Positions 47,478 through 62,822 of a DNA stretch of 64,000 bases are shown here, piece by piece. Origin of the DNA: Spinacia oleracea. Lineage: Eukaryota > Streptophyta > Magnoliopsida > Caryophyllales > Amaranthaceae. The translations under genes were made by a program, and so were the position numbers. The notes beneath the pieces were generated by a model that was not told the DNA's origin, searched no databases, and worked only from the letters and a program-made list of their open reading frames with translations. Within the stretch, counting starts at the first letter, position 1. Each line of letters begins with the position of its first letter. The stretch spans positions 6,758,001 to 6,822,000 of the forward strand of contig NC_079490.1 of NCBI RefSeq assembly GCF_020520425.1, written 5' to 3'.

Positions 47478-48861
47478 TAGATAAACTGCATTCACAGTAG
47501 CTTCAACATCAACATGCATGTTGCTGCCTCCTACTTGTCCTCTACTGCTGCCAAATGAATTGTTCCGGTTTTTATCTCTTTTCATTGCAACAAAATCTGG
47601 ATATCTTGAAAATCCCTGAACTGGGGGATTTTTTTCCCTCTAGGATGAAATCATAGTGCTTTTTTTTTTTTTTTGGGTTTCCCCAAATCATGTTAAACCC
47701 ATCTCAGATATTCGCAAAACATTCCAATCTTACGGGTTTTTTCTCTAAAAACCGTTATTCCCCGAGGTTGGATCGTCTTTTGCTGGAATCCGAGATGGAC
47801 TTATCGTCCCTCGTATCTTACGGGGGGAAGTTTTGGCCAAATCTAAGACCTATGAAGCTTCTTTTTTTTCTCCTTTTCTTGCATACAATGCCGAAATTAT
47901 TTGTAACAGTAAATGTGTACAGAACAGTTTGTATTAAACAGGAGCCTCTTTGTTGGAATTGTGATAGTTGTAATTGTAAAGATGAACTTTGCTACTACTT
48001 ATATGAGTCCTCCCTAATAAGATGGGATAGTTACCGACCGAGCTTGTGTCTTAAAAGGTCACACGTTTAAACCGGCTTGAACATCTTTCCTGCTATTAAG
48101 TATTGATCTGCGTAGTTGGACTGACTAACTCTTATGTGTCGATTGTCAATGATTGAATGACGAAATTAAGCAAGTGGGGTCCACCAGAGTGTAAATTAAT
48201 AGTGTGATGGTAAGACAATTGTGGAGGGGATAGGGTTTGGTTCCAATTAATATAGACTATTCCAAAATCAGACATACAGGAAATAGAGAAACTAACCACA
48301 GACATGACAGAACGGCTCTTTCTATTTCTTGTTTTCTTATTCAATTTTTTTAATGTAATTTAATTTAATTTAATTTAAAATTTATTTAATTTGTTATTTT
48401 AATTTTAAATTTAACGTTTTGCTAAGCTAATTAAAAATGTCCTTTTCATTGATTTCATGATTTCCTCTGTTTTTATCTTTCCGTCTTATTATCTACCCAT
48501 AATTTTTTCTTCCTGCTAATCATTCTTTGAATAAAAATTCGTCTTTCTGTTTAATTAATATTTTTTTCTTGTGGTCTGTATGAGAGACGCATTATTTCCT
48601 TTCGGTTAGAGCAACGTCATGATTGTTAAAGTAAGATTAGAAATCAGTAAAATGGGAAAAAGTCTTATAAGGCCATTAAAGCGATTTCACATAAATTAGG
48701 ATATAGTATCGTGAGAAAGCTACTCTAATTTTCGATTAAATTATGTGATGTTATAAAATATTACGTATTATTAATGAAGGGTGGGGTGCAATAAATATTG
48801 TAGGACGGATGTAAATTTACTTTAAAATGACTAAAAGTTACTCTAATATGATTTAAAGTTA
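47478..48861. other. RPAP2 3' UTR and intergenic
   Basis: The 3' UTR probably ends in the first few hundred bases. A T16 run lies near 47661, and a (TTTAA)n patch at about 48358-48380. A frame at 47690-48070 has scattered Cys pairs but resembles no known domain, so I do not call it a gene. Confidence 0.4.
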
Positions 48862-49247
48862 GGATTTTTTGTCATTTAACACCTTAAAAAAACTAGTTTT
48901 TGTAATTTAACACCTTACTTATTTTTTATTGTTTTTAAACATCTTAAAAAACACAAAAATTTAGAAATCAACACCACTTGACAATTTTTGTTAGAAAAAA
49001 CATTAGTTTTTAACTATGCTAAAGTTCCCAATGCATGATATGGTGGTAAACAACTCCTTCTACCATCAAATTACGCTTTGAAAGTTATAGCATGATTAAA
49101 AATCAACGTTTTTTTCTTATGGAAATCGTTAAGCGGTGTTGATTTATAAATTTTTAGATTTTTAAGGTGTTTAAAAACAATAAAAAATAAGTAAGGTGTT
49201 TAAGTACAAAAACTAATTTTTTTAAGGTGTTAAATGACAAAAAATCC
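48862..49247. mobile_element. MITE with about 115-bp inverted repeats
   Basis: 386 bp, starting GGATTTTTTGTCATTTAACA and ending with its reverse complement, with TIRs extending about 115 bp inward. It is flanked by the perfect 9-bp repeat TTAAAGTTA (48853-48861 and 49248-49256). Long TIRs and a 9-bp duplication indicate a Mutator-derived MITE. The loop is about 150 bp and non-coding. Confidence 0.9.
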
Positions 49248-49335
49248 TTAAAGTTATGTATCTTTTAGCGATAAAATTATCTCGTTTATAAAAAAATATT
49301 CATTAAAAATCACTGATAATGTATAAATGTAACCA

Positions 49336-49670
49336 TGGTTATTAAAATCGCGATTCAAATCGTAGAATCGTAATTCTACGATTTGAATATTGTCAGTGAT
49401 TCGATTTACGATTCTACATTTTTTTTCTTGACTAGCGAAAACCTCATAAATTTAAATCACGTTGAGAAAGTTATTGATAGATAAATATTGTTAATTATTG
49501 CTAATTTAGATATTATACAAATATATATTTCAATTATTAATTTTTTTTACCTATAATAAAAGCATTTTAAATGAATCTTGAGAATAAAATCTTGATTATC
49601 TTGTTCGTAGAATCGTATTCTAAGTGTCCCTTCCGATTCAAAGTACAATCGCGATTTTGATAACCTTGAA
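49336..49670. repeat. Inverted-repeat element
   Basis: The ends carry GGTTATTAAAATCGCGATTC and, inverted, CAATCGCGATTTTGATAACC. Inside, 'tagaatcgtaattctacgat' is itself palindromic. The flanks repeat 'aatgtataaa-gtaaccatg' near 49318 and 49697. Probably an old MITE; no clear target duplication. Confidence 0.55.
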
Positions 49671-49898
49671 TGTAACCCATTTAAAAGCACTAATAATGTA
49701 TAAAGGTAACCATGTACGTAATCCTTTTACAAATATTAACCATCAAATATTATTTTATGAATAAAGTTAATTAAACATGTTAAAAGTAACCAAAAATTGA
49801 GTAAAAGTCATTTCGCTACGGGATACGCATAAGACCTTTTAAAGTGATATTATATCATATGAAAACGATGACTGGAGTGGTAAAAACATTTAAATATA

Positions 49899-51064
49899 GG
49901 CCTTGTTTGGCAAATGGCTTTTTGCTGGCTTTTTGGTTGGCTTTTGGCTGTTGGCTTTTTAATCTGGTCAAACAGCCAAAAAATATGTTTGGTAACTGCC
50001 TTTTTAGCTTGCTTAAAAGCCAGCTTTTCCGCCAAAAATGAAAAGCTAGTAACACTAGCTTTTTGGAGTTGGCTTTTGGCTTTTCTATCTAAATTACTTT
50101 TTTGTCCTTGTTTTTTACTAATTAATAATTAATAATTAATAATTAATAATTAATAATTAATAATTAATAATTAATAATTAATAATTAATAATTAATAATT
50201 AATAATTAATAATTAATAATTAATAATTAATAATTAATAATTAATAATTAATAATTAATAATTAATAATTAATAATTAATAATTAATAATTAATAATTAA
50301 TAATTAATAATTAATAATTAATAATTAATAATTAATAATTAATAATTAATAATTAATAATTAATAATTAATAATTAATAATTAATAATTAATAATTAATA
50401 ATTAATAATTAATAATAATTAATAATTAATAATTAATAATTAATAATTAATAATTAATAATTAATAATTAATAATTAATAATTAATAATTAATAATTAAT
50501 AATTAATAATTAATAATTAATAATTAATAATTAATAATTGATAATTGATAATTAATAATTAATAATTAATATTAAAAATTACGGAGTATTAATTAATGAC
50601 TAATAACTAAAAGTGAATAATTAATTAATAATTAATCATTAATTATTAATGATTAATTAATAATTAATATTAATTTAATTATTATTAATTATTAATCATT
50701 GATTATTTATTATTACTCCGTAGTTATTAATTATTACTCCGCAATTATTAATTAAAATAATAATCTATTAATACTATTGCATAAAGTAATTTCTTTTTAA
50801 TTTATATTTTATTTATTTGTAATTACGTTTTACTCCGTACACAATACACAGTATGTATTGAAAAATGAATAAAAGACATTAAATGTCCTTAAATGTCATT
50901 TTACATAGCTACAGCCAACAGCCAACAACTGATTTTACCAAACATATTTGTAACCAGTTCATAGTCAAACAACCAACAAAAGCAGCCAACTTGAACAGCT
51001 AGTCAAACCAGCCAAGTAAAACAGCAGACAGCCAACCGCCAACAGCCAATTGCCAAACAGGGTC
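49899..51064. mobile_element. hAT-like non-autonomous element
   Basis: The ends are inverted: GGCCTTGTTTGGCAAATGGC on the left and GCCAATTGCCAAACAGGGTC on the right. Both subterminal zones are rich in TTGGCT/AGCCAA hexamers in mirrored orientation, as in hAT elements where transposase binds repeated subterminal motifs. No 8-bp target duplication is clear and there is no coding sequence. The interior is taken up by the 7-bp array at 50119-50572 and degenerate AT-rich DNA. Confidence 0.65.
50119..50572. repeat. (AATTAAT)n minisatellite, about 65 units
   Basis: An almost perfect tandem array of a 7-bp unit over about 450 bp. There is one phase slip near 50410 and two units with TTGATAA changes near 50540-50555. 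Further degenerate AATTAAT-like sequence continues to about 50760. Confidence 0.95.
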
Positions 51065-51436
51065 ATAATGTGAACTCAACAAGGTTTATCTTAGTGGTAA
51101 AGATTTGGCCTTATGACCATCCGTTGTCTATTCCTAAAGGCCAAGACTAACAATTTGATCCTCGACTACTTTCATGTTGGTTGGTTGGTTGGTTGGTTGG
51201 AGCCCGAGCTTGACTTGATTTAGTGCTAAGATGGATGCAATTAGTTAAGAATAAGCTTGACATTGGAATAACCATATTTTAAACATTGCCTTCATCAACA
51301 AATTAAAGGGCTGTTTTTTTCTTTGTCTTGCTAACCAACTCACTGATTCTTAAGTTAGAATTTAATGTTGTTTGAATTGATTCTTAAGTTGATTTTCAAA
51401 TAAAGCTGTACTTGCATTGTCCTTTTCAACTAAATG

Positions 51437-51755
51437 TGATTTCAATCATTTTTTATGGGAATGAGTAAGTTGGAAAAAATTATAAATGGAAAAAAGATTC
51501 GAACATGTGACATATTGTTCTTTTAATGTCCTTTTTTTTAAAATTAGTTTTTGTGTGCGAATAAGTCAGAAATGCAATACAAATTACAAATGGAAAAAAT
51601 AATTCTAACATGTGACATATTATACTTTTAATGTCCTTATTAACTAAATGTTATTTTAAATCAATTTTTATGTGCGAATAAGTCAGAAAGACAATACAAA
51701 TTACAAATGAAAAAATAAATAAAATGTTCGAACATATAACCTTTTATATTTTTTT
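51437..51755. repeat. Diverged tandem repeat, about three units
   Basis: Units of about 100-117 bp, each containing 'gaataagtcagaaa', 'caaattacaaatggaaaaa', 'ttcgaacatgtgacatatt' and 'ttttaatgtcctt'. The second and third are clearest (51550 on and 51667 on); the first is shorter. Non-coding. Confidence 0.7.
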
Positions 51756-51760
51756 GGGTG

Positions 51761-52121
51761 ATGATAAAGATCGCAAGTTGCGACAACATTTAATTGTCAC
51801 AATCTTACGTGTCGCAGTTTAATTGGTACATATAGGCGCCACGTAGGCTATGTGTCGTCAGAATATTTTTACTACGAATTCAATATTTTTACTATGAAAA
51901 TATGTAAATAAGGTAGTCGATATAAAAAAGGAAATAAATTAGAATATTAATATTTTCCTACCTTTTTTGAAACATGTATAATATATTATATAAGTTAAAT
52001 ATTTTATTTTCCAATTTAAATCTTGACACATAACACATAAGCATGCCATGTCATCATTGTGACACGGCTTAAAGGTCGCATGTTGCATGCCGTGTCATCA
52101 TTGTGACACGACCTTTATCAT
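51761..52121. mobile_element. Possible MITE with ATGATAAAG ends
   Basis: The left end is ATGATAAAGATCGCAAGTTG and the right end CGACCTTTATCAT, which are inverted. The interior has repeated 'gtgtcatcattgtgacacg' stretches. No target duplication is obvious. Confidence 0.45.
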
Positions 52122-54732
52122 TTTCGTATTTTTTTTTACATAGAACCTATTATACGTTTAGTGTCATTTTCAACTACGAGATAAATACGATTATTAATAT
52201 GAAAACAATCAAGGATAGAGTTGATAACATTGTTGTTGACGTTAGAGGTTGAGCATTTAATCTTGTTGGAATATGTCTATGGATAATTGATTAATTGGTC
52301 AAACATTATTAAGCAATTATTGGGTTTTAGCTATAAATTGTCCAAATAAGCTCAACTAGAAGATTCACATATAAGGAGTAGTAGGTAGCTCATTCTTTTG
52401 GACAATTTTTGCATCTTCGTCTTAAATTCTACTCTTAATTTATGTGGGTTGAGAACTAGAGGAATTTTATAATTAAGTTTGTTCGGGAGGATTTAGGTTT
52501 CGACTAGATTGGGAGTTGCTACTTAGCATATGTGGTAGGGGTTGGGACTTGGGGTATAGCCGTATAGGCGTGTACGGTTAATAATTGATTTTACTAAACA
52601 TCTTTATCAATGATATAGATCGAACGTTGGTAATTGTTCCAAATCATTGGAGTAAATATCAACTATTAGCGAGTCGTGAAAAGTTAAGTGAAACAACCAA
52701 CAACCAACAATTAATTGGCAAGAAAATCATATGCTCGTATAAGATTTTATAAAGGTATTGATTGCCGAAGATAAGCCTTTCATCTCAAATAATAGAAGTA
52801 TGACATAAACTTCCGTCTATCGTATTGTAAGAGGGAATATAAGTTTTAAATTGGTTGAGACTGTGGGAAGAAATTAATATAAGAGAATCAATCTCCAAGA
52901 GCCGCAACTAATAAGGATCGAATCCATGACTTAGTCATGAAATGAAATCTCGTTAAGTAGACCAAATATTACTCAAAGTTTTGTTAAACGGTTTGCAATT
53001 ACCACTAACATAACACTAGAAAATAATTACTAAAACTTATACGAAGTATAAAATTGTGGATTCCACTACCACTGTTCTCTATTAATGATGTAGTTTATCA
53101 GGTGAACTGAACAGACAAAACTTTTTCCAAAAATGAACCTAAGAAGGGAATTTCCATATTACGGAGTACAATTATATTATCATGAATTAAAAGAGGGCTT
53201 ATAATTGGATACTTGAAGGTCAAAGAGATAATGGAAGTAATAATTATATTAATGAGATCCTAATATTAGTTTAATGAGGAAGAAGCTAATGGCATAATGA
53301 TTACTTGACACTAACTTTGTCTCCCAAGCCGTGGTAAGAGTGCATCAAAGCAGGATACCAAAAGCATATACTCCTTTTTCCATTACACTACAAATTAAGT
53401 ACTACTTGCATTACTATATTTTTAAACTTCATTGAGTGATGAGCCACACCAATGTGTACACACTTTTTTCTTTGAATATTTAAAACAACTTATAAAATAC
53501 TTCATCTGTTTTTTTTGTAATAGTACAATATGATAGTACATGAAAAAAGGTACAAATTTTAAGGAATTGGAGAAAAGATGACGAAAAACACATAATTACG
53601 TGCATTACCTATAAAAGCTAAGTGTTTAAGATATTTGGAAAATGTCTATGAGAGTAAATTAGGTATTTGCAGTGTGAAATAAAATATTGAAATAAACGAG
53701 CATCGCTAGAAAGTGAAGAAAAGAGGATAACAGTTTAATCGTTGGACAAAAAATAGTAGGCTCATTCCATTTGAAATATTATGTGTGAATTTATATTAAC
53801 TAAACTTATCTTAATTGTTTGAATTATTTAAACTCATTTAAACTTATTTTGTGGAAAAAAAAATACATTTTTTGTTTTAAAATACCCACATCAGAACTGA
53901 TTTTCCAACTCTCGTGTTTGAAAATATTTGAGAATAACTATTTTATGTAAATTTATCTTAGTTTGTTAAACTTATCTTAATTATTTAAACATATCTAAAC
54001 TTGTTTCATTTGGAGGCCAACTATTTGAGGATCGTTGGGATTTCGGAAAGAAAAGTTATTAGTGATAATTTTAGAAAGGAAATTAAAATACTTGGTATTT
54101 TGTAAAAAAATATGTGGTAAATAGTTGGTGTCCTCTTCACCTCTTGGTCATAGATATGAGGAAAGTGGGTGCCCATCTCAATTGTCATCATATTGGCGCC
54201 AAACTTTTCCCATCCACATACTGAAAATCTCTGACTTTCTTATTTAATTAACTTTTCTTATTTTATTTTACAGAAATTTAAAATGTTTGAACGGTTTAAA
54301 AACAAAAAACATAAGTAAAGACACCTTTCAAATTAGCCAATCCATTCGACAAAACAATGACACATTATAAAATTCAATATAAACCAATGGCAAATTACAA
54401 AGTATAATTACATTATAGTAGTATGTAGTTTTAGTTTTTGTCTTTTTACCCTTTATTTTTCTGTTATCGGCAAGGTTGAGTTAGTTTGGTTCTCTTTAAG
54501 AATCTCGATCTACTTTCTTATATAAAAAGCATTACCTCATAATTTGTATATGTGTACAAAATTATGGAGATGAAGTTATAACCCTGTTTGACAATTAGTG
54601 GTTAGTTTTTAACTAGCGGTTGGATACTATTTGTATTAGCCGATTTAACTAGCTGATTGAGAATCCGATGGATGAGGGGGGGACGGAAGAGGAAGTGGTT
54701 GCACACTGCACGAGATCTACCAGCAGCGAATG
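52122..54732. other. No gene seen
   Basis: About 2.6 kb of AT-rich DNA with only short random frames. Fragments such as 'ctacttagcatatgtggtag' do not repeat in the window. I found no coding, RNA or clear repeat structure. Confidence 0.4.
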
Positions 54733-54825
54733 TTTGCTGCTTTTAGATATCATATGAGATGTAAGAAACTTGATGTAACACATGTTTGCTTTGTTGATGA
54801 TCTATTGTTTTTCTCAAGGACTTGA
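54733..54825 (+). pseudogene. LINE reverse transcriptase crumb
   Basis: Thirty codons read FAAFRYHMRCKKLDVTHVCF and then VDDLLFFSRT before a stop. This matches the block around the catalytic motif of plant L1 reverse transcriptases (H-x-x-CK-x-L-x(2)-THL-x-FADDLLLF), here with FVDD. Nothing of the rest of the element is recognisable around it. Confidence 0.55.
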
Positions 54826-55328
54826 GTCAGTTAGGCGAATTATGAAATGCACGAGTTTCACGGGAATCCACCATTTCGGCCTATTATTTATAGGGGAGAT
54901 GTAATAGCTAAAGCTATGCTTTTGGTTATCGGCTAAAGCTGGTAGTTGACTCCCTAAAGGCGAAGATTTTGGTATGTAGTCGCTAAGCGAAGGTTTCGAA
55001 AATGAGGATCTTAGTTACTTGTGTAAAGTGTTTGGTAAATGAGTTGTTAGTCGTTTAATGTGCAAAATGATAACTAAGGACATTGACATAAAATGATGTA
55101 AATGAGTAGGGATTGTAATTTTATTCAATAGCACGATAGAGTTGTCATTTTGCACACGCTTCTCTAAACCTCTAATTAAAAAGATTATTATATTGCGATT
55201 TTTCAAAATTAGCATTTTTAAACCTCTCATAAGTACTTTCTTTAGCTTTTTTAAATGACCAAACCTTTATTTCGGCTCAACACCCCCCCCCCCCCAATCA
55301 ACCCCAAATCTCTCATAACCAACACCCC
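54826..55328. other. No gene seen; short C-tract
   Basis: AT-rich, with a run of about 13 C near 55284-55296. Confidence 0.4.
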
Positions 55329-55720
55329 TATAAAAATAACTAGATTAGGTCCCGTGCATGCACGGTTATTTGAAAAATATTGATTGACTATCTTTTTTAA
55401 CTAAAATATTTATCCCTTAAATCTATTGCGTAATTAATAAATCTCGAACGTACTCATTTTATCATATAATATACAATTTCCGCTCTATTACGTATTATAT
55501 ATTTTATATGTTTAACATGATGATTTGACCGAATTAAATATTTGATCGATATGCTTAATATGAACAAAATATTATTATTGATATGAAGATCTGACTAAAT
55601 ATTACCAAAATTGTTTAATAATGTCATATTTAATAATCCTATAATTTTTTCTATTTCTATTTATAAACATTTATATAAAAGGAGAGAAAATAAAAATAGA
55701 ATAAAGTAAATTTTTTTTTT

Positions 55721-56042
55721 AGGAAAGGATTTTTGGCGGGAAAAAATCGCACCAGGAATTGACACGTGTCATTCCTGGTGTCTCTTTTAGTATATAGTAA
55801 TAGAAGTTCATCTACATTATATAGGGTGAGTTTATTCCTAATCTTGGGGGGAGTATGGAAGAGCCAAACTCTTGGGATAATAGGAAAGGATTTTTGGCGA
55901 GAAAAAATCGCACCAGGAATTGACACGTGTCATTACTGGTGTCTCTTTTAGTATATAGTAATAGAAGTTCATCTACATTATCTAGGGTGAGTTTATTCCT
56001 AATCTTGGGGGGAGTATGAAAGAGCCAAACTCTTGGGATAAT
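55721..56042. repeat. Tandem duplication, 161-bp unit, two copies
   Basis: 'aggaaaggatttttggcg' starts at 55721 and again at 55882. The two 161-bp units differ at only a handful of bases, so the duplication is recent. Each unit contains a near-palindrome CACCAGGAATTGACACGTGT ... ATTCCTGGTG. Confidence 0.95.
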
Positions 56043-56213
56043 GTGGTAAAAGACACAACAAATCTGAAAGTGAGTTTCAAATTCAAGCCTCACTCAATAC
56101 TTCACTTTTCTCCAACCAAATCAAATTATGTCATATCACTTTACCCTATTTAATTATCTTTTGTTTAAGAGTTTAGTTGCATCTGAGGCAACCAAGGAGA
56201 CATATTTGCTGAA

Positions 56214-56745
56214 CTATTAGAGCGCCACGTAGGATTTCTAATGGTTTCGCCCAATGAAAAATAAGATTTCTAATTTATTTTTGAATTAAAAAAATCGAGT
56301 TCCACGTAGATAATTAATTAGGTGCCACATAGATATTTTAATTAATTAATTACTAATATATACAACTCCGTTCAAATTCAAATACTCTAATAATTAAAAA
56401 ATAAGTTTAAAATAAAATTCAATCCAAAATCAAACACTAATCTAAAATAAATTTCAATCCAAAATCAAACACTAATCCAATATTAGAGAGCCACTTAGGA
56501 AATCTAATGGTTTTGGCGAATGAAAAGTAAGATTTTAAAATTATTTATGAATTAAATAAGTCGAGTGCCACGTAAATAAATAATTAGGTGACACATAGAT
56601 ATTTTTATTAATTAATTACGAATACTACGTATATACAACTCCATCCAAAATCAATCACTCTAACAGTTAAAAAAATAAATCTAAAATGAAATTCAATCCA
56701 ACATCAAACACTTATCTAATCTAATACGAAGTACAAAGTAATAAA
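56214..56745. repeat. Tandem duplication, about 266-bp unit, two diverged copies
   Basis: 'tattagagcgccacgtagga' (56214) and 'tattagagagccacttagga' (about 56481) begin two units. These share 'aatctaatggttt', 'gtgccacgtagataa'-like and 'aatccaaaatcaaacacta' blocks. More diverged than the 161-bp pair, hence older. Confidence 0.8.
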
Positions 56746-56846
56746 ATATAGCAGTTGATAACTTGATATATATAATAGTTTTATTTTAACTTAACAATTT
56801 AATAGATGTCGTGCATCGATCGAGCTAAAATCTAGTGTATAAAAAT

Positions 56847-58214
56847 AAGAAAAATCTTGTGTTAATCTAAATAATGAAAAATAGGTAAAAGTTAGTGAAA
56901 AACTAACGTAACACGAGCCTAAAAATTAAGATCGAATATAAGGGATAAACTCACCCTAGTGAGTTTTAACAATCTACTCGTATACGGAATATCAAAATGA
57001 AAAAAGATAAAATAATGTCAATATTTTTATGCTTTCATCTTTGACTGTCAACCAACCCATAATGACACTAACACAGAAAGAAGGAGCACCAAAAGAAAAA
57101 AGGAAAATAAATAAAATCCCAGGAAAATAACAAAAACATTCAGACACCCTCTTCTTCATTCTCTCTCCTCTGTATGGATCTATTCATCCCTTTTTCTTTC
57201 TCTCTCTAATTTTCTCTCTCCTATTTTTTGATCCAAACTGCTGATCCTCTTCTTCTTCTGGATGAAATCGGCTGTTTTTTGTCTGTAGACGTCGCATTTG
57301 ATCGGTACTTTGTTTTTCTATCCTCAGTTCTGCTAATTTTGTGTTTCTTAACACAAAATTTCCTGCTTTTTTCAATTTTATTTGTGCGGGTGTTCGCTTC
57401 TAGGGTTTTTAGTTTTTAATTTCCATGCACCAGTTTACTTTTTTTCGATGTTGTGTATATTTATTTTGATCTTTGAGGCTCTGTAGATCGTTTATTGTGA
57501 TACTTAGTTGATAAATTTCCCCCCTATTTTTTTCTAATTGGATAAGAAATTAATGGTTGAGGGTTTTGTTAAAAATTGCAATAATTTCAATATGGCCCAA
57601 GTAATGAAATGGTGGAAAGTTGCAATCTTTGAAGTGGGTTTATTTTTTCTTTTCCCATCATTTGTTTTGTTAAGTTGAGCTTAATAAAAACCCCATTTTG
57701 CTTTAACTTTACATTAATTACTTTCTTTTGGTATTAACAGATTGTAATCCATGTCCAGAGATGATTTCAGTAGGACCTAAGTGATGATAAAAAGTAGTAG
57801 TTCCTCTTTTGTGTAATTATTAGTTTGGAGAATGCTTAATAAGCATGGCTTTGAGCTGCATACTTGCAAATTTACTTATAAAAGCTTCTTTCATGACATT
57901 ATTACATTCATACTATTGAAAGTTTGAGAATGATCTGAAGCTTGAACTTGTAATTTCATGCTTTGAATTACCTTTTTGGGGGTGTTTGTAGGTTACTTGA
58001 GGTGCATAATTGGTGTTTCTTAATAGTCTACTGATGTGGGTTTCTGGGTCTGGGTGCCATTTTTTTTTTTCTTAAGGTGGTATAATTGTGTTGAGATGTA
58101 TTCTTTTCTGTGATTGGTTTTCGCCGATTATTGTTAAGCTAAATGTGTACTTGTGTTGTCTTGTATTGATAGATGAATGAGTGATTTAAGTTGAATTAAA
58201 CGACTTGAACGAGC
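56847..58214 (+). other. GSK3 promoter and intron-bearing 5' leader
   Basis: A TC-rich leader lies at about 57140-57300. A likely leader donor is 'gatcggtactttg' (about 57303). Acceptors are possible at 'attaacag' (about 57740) and 'attgatag' (about 58171). The sequence between is T-rich and non-coding, ending at the ATG of the kinase. Confidence 0.5.
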
Positions 58215-61453
<3,239 letters not shown>

Positions 61454-62520
61454 AATCAAATTCGTCGAGATTATGAAGATCAGCAAAAATCATTACTATT
61501 GTGGAAAATGTGGTTTGTTATAATTAATCTATGAGAGTATCTGTTCCTTTTACATATTTATGGTACACCCCCCTTCTGTGTTAGCATCTTTTTTCCTTAT
61601 CCTATGTTGTAAAAGCAGCTTTTAAAGAGAAAAATGAACACTTGCATGCAAATCCTGCACAAGACCTGAATCGGTGTCGTTTTTACTTGTGATTTCTATA
61701 TCTAACTGGTTGTGACTTGTCACGGAAAGTAACAGCCAACGTGAATCCGAAGGTATGTGTTGTTGTGGGATAGAATTATACGAAGTAGTTTAATGGTAAA
61801 CCCCTTCTCACTTTCATGATATAATCTCATTCTTAATGTAATTTAACGACGAGTATATGAACACATGACTTGGGAAGAAGCTTGGATCAGTTGGTTGTAC
61901 AAGGAAATGGTTGTTACTTGAAGAGGTGAAATGTATTGCTTGCGTAGTGTTTTGGTGTTTTTTTTTGAAGGAAAAATACATGGAAATTAGGAAAGTCTAA
62001 TTTCAAGACTGTAGTCTTGGTGTGTTAATATAGGGTGGAAAGGAAAGTCTTCTTTCAAGACTGTAGTCTTGGACTCTTGGTATAGGGTTCATGTATTAAC
62101 CCTCTGTTTGCCCTTGGTGGGTTATTTGACATAAAAAAACATTTGGTCTAAAAAGACCTAGATGAATTACAAGGATGAAGAAAGTCTTACTTCCGTTCCA
62201 TAAATATCGCACCATCTTGGTTTTTACACCATCCACACTAGACTTTTGGTTATGTTTTGAGATTCTTACCTATAAAAATTGTAGTTATGTGGGATTTTTG
62301 TTCGATCCGTATCGTTATGTAGCTTTAAATATGAAATTTTTATAATTTTGACTTATATATAATTTGAGATATTAAGAGTCAAAATATGCGTTGGGAAGCA
62401 TAAATTCAACCATGGTGTAATATTTGGTCTAAAAAGACATAGATGAATTACAAGGACGAAGAAAGTCTTCACAGCTAATAGCAAGACAGATGGACTTTTC
62501 ATGTCTCCCATATTGAGACT
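61454..62520. other. GSK3 3' UTR and intergenic
   Basis: Contains a local repeat 'ggaaagtctaatttcaagactgtagtcttgg' / 'ggaaagtcttctttcaagactgtagtcttgg' (about 61990-62075, broken here by a slash; each form is one imperfect copy). A second repeat, 'tggtctaaaaagac-tagatgaattacaagga-gaagaaagtc', is near 62140 and 62425. No gene is seen. Confidence 0.4.
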
Positions 62521-62527
62521 CTTGACA

Positions 62528-62822
62528 TTTTTTTTTTATGCAAGCTAGGAAATAAAATTAAAGATAAAACAGAATACAAAAGCATTTAGGGAGGTCTATC
62601 CTCCAAACTTACATGTCCTATGAAGTCAGGGGCTTGATTCATCAAAAATCTAGCATGGTTAGTGCTACCATCAGTCCTACATTCCTTGGCTAGAATATCA
62701 GCCACTCTATTAGTCTTCCTTGATTCATACTCCAGCTTAATCACATCCATTTGCTTGATGAACTCCTTGCATAATTGAATCACCAGAAAATTATCATCTT
62801 TCACATTTGTATCCTGCAAAAT
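62528..62822 (-). mobile_element. LINE 3'-end relic with RNase H tail
   Basis: On the minus strand the frame at 62586-62819 reads LCKEFIKQMDVIKLEYESRK and then TNRVADILAKECR. This is the C-terminal helix region of the RNase H domain found at the end of plant L1 elements (pattern R-x-x-N-x-x-AD-x-LAK). A T9 run at about 62529 is the antisense of the element's A-tail. Only about 300 bp remain, so it is a severely 5'-truncated insertion. A host RNase H-like gene fragment is the alternative. Confidence 0.55.

Larger units (their letters stand above)
55339..56836. mobile_element. 1.5-kb element with ACTAGATT inverted ends
   Basis: The left end is ACTAGATTAGGTCCCGTGCA, followed by a GTGCATGCAC palindrome. 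The right end is the inverse (CGATCGAGCTAAAATCTAGT), also near a GTGCAT motif. The flanks carry the direct repeat TATAAAAATA (55329-55338 and 56837-56846), a 10-11-bp target duplication. It has no coding sequence. The interior is made of two separate tandem duplications (55721-56042 and 56214-56745). The long target duplication suggests Mutator-like mobilisation, but the superfamily is uncertain. Confidence 0.65.

Noticed and set aside
47690-48070. 126-codon frame with Cys-rich NCDSCNCKDELCYY
   Set aside because: No spacing fits a known zinc finger and it lies in the probable RPAP2 3' flank. I see no splice or promoter support.
51075-51220. Possible tRNA-derived SINE (TTAGTGGTAAAG then TTTGATCCTCG, with a GTTG repeat tail)
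   Set aside because: The A-box-like and B-box-like motifs are loose and I could not find a target duplication or a second copy.
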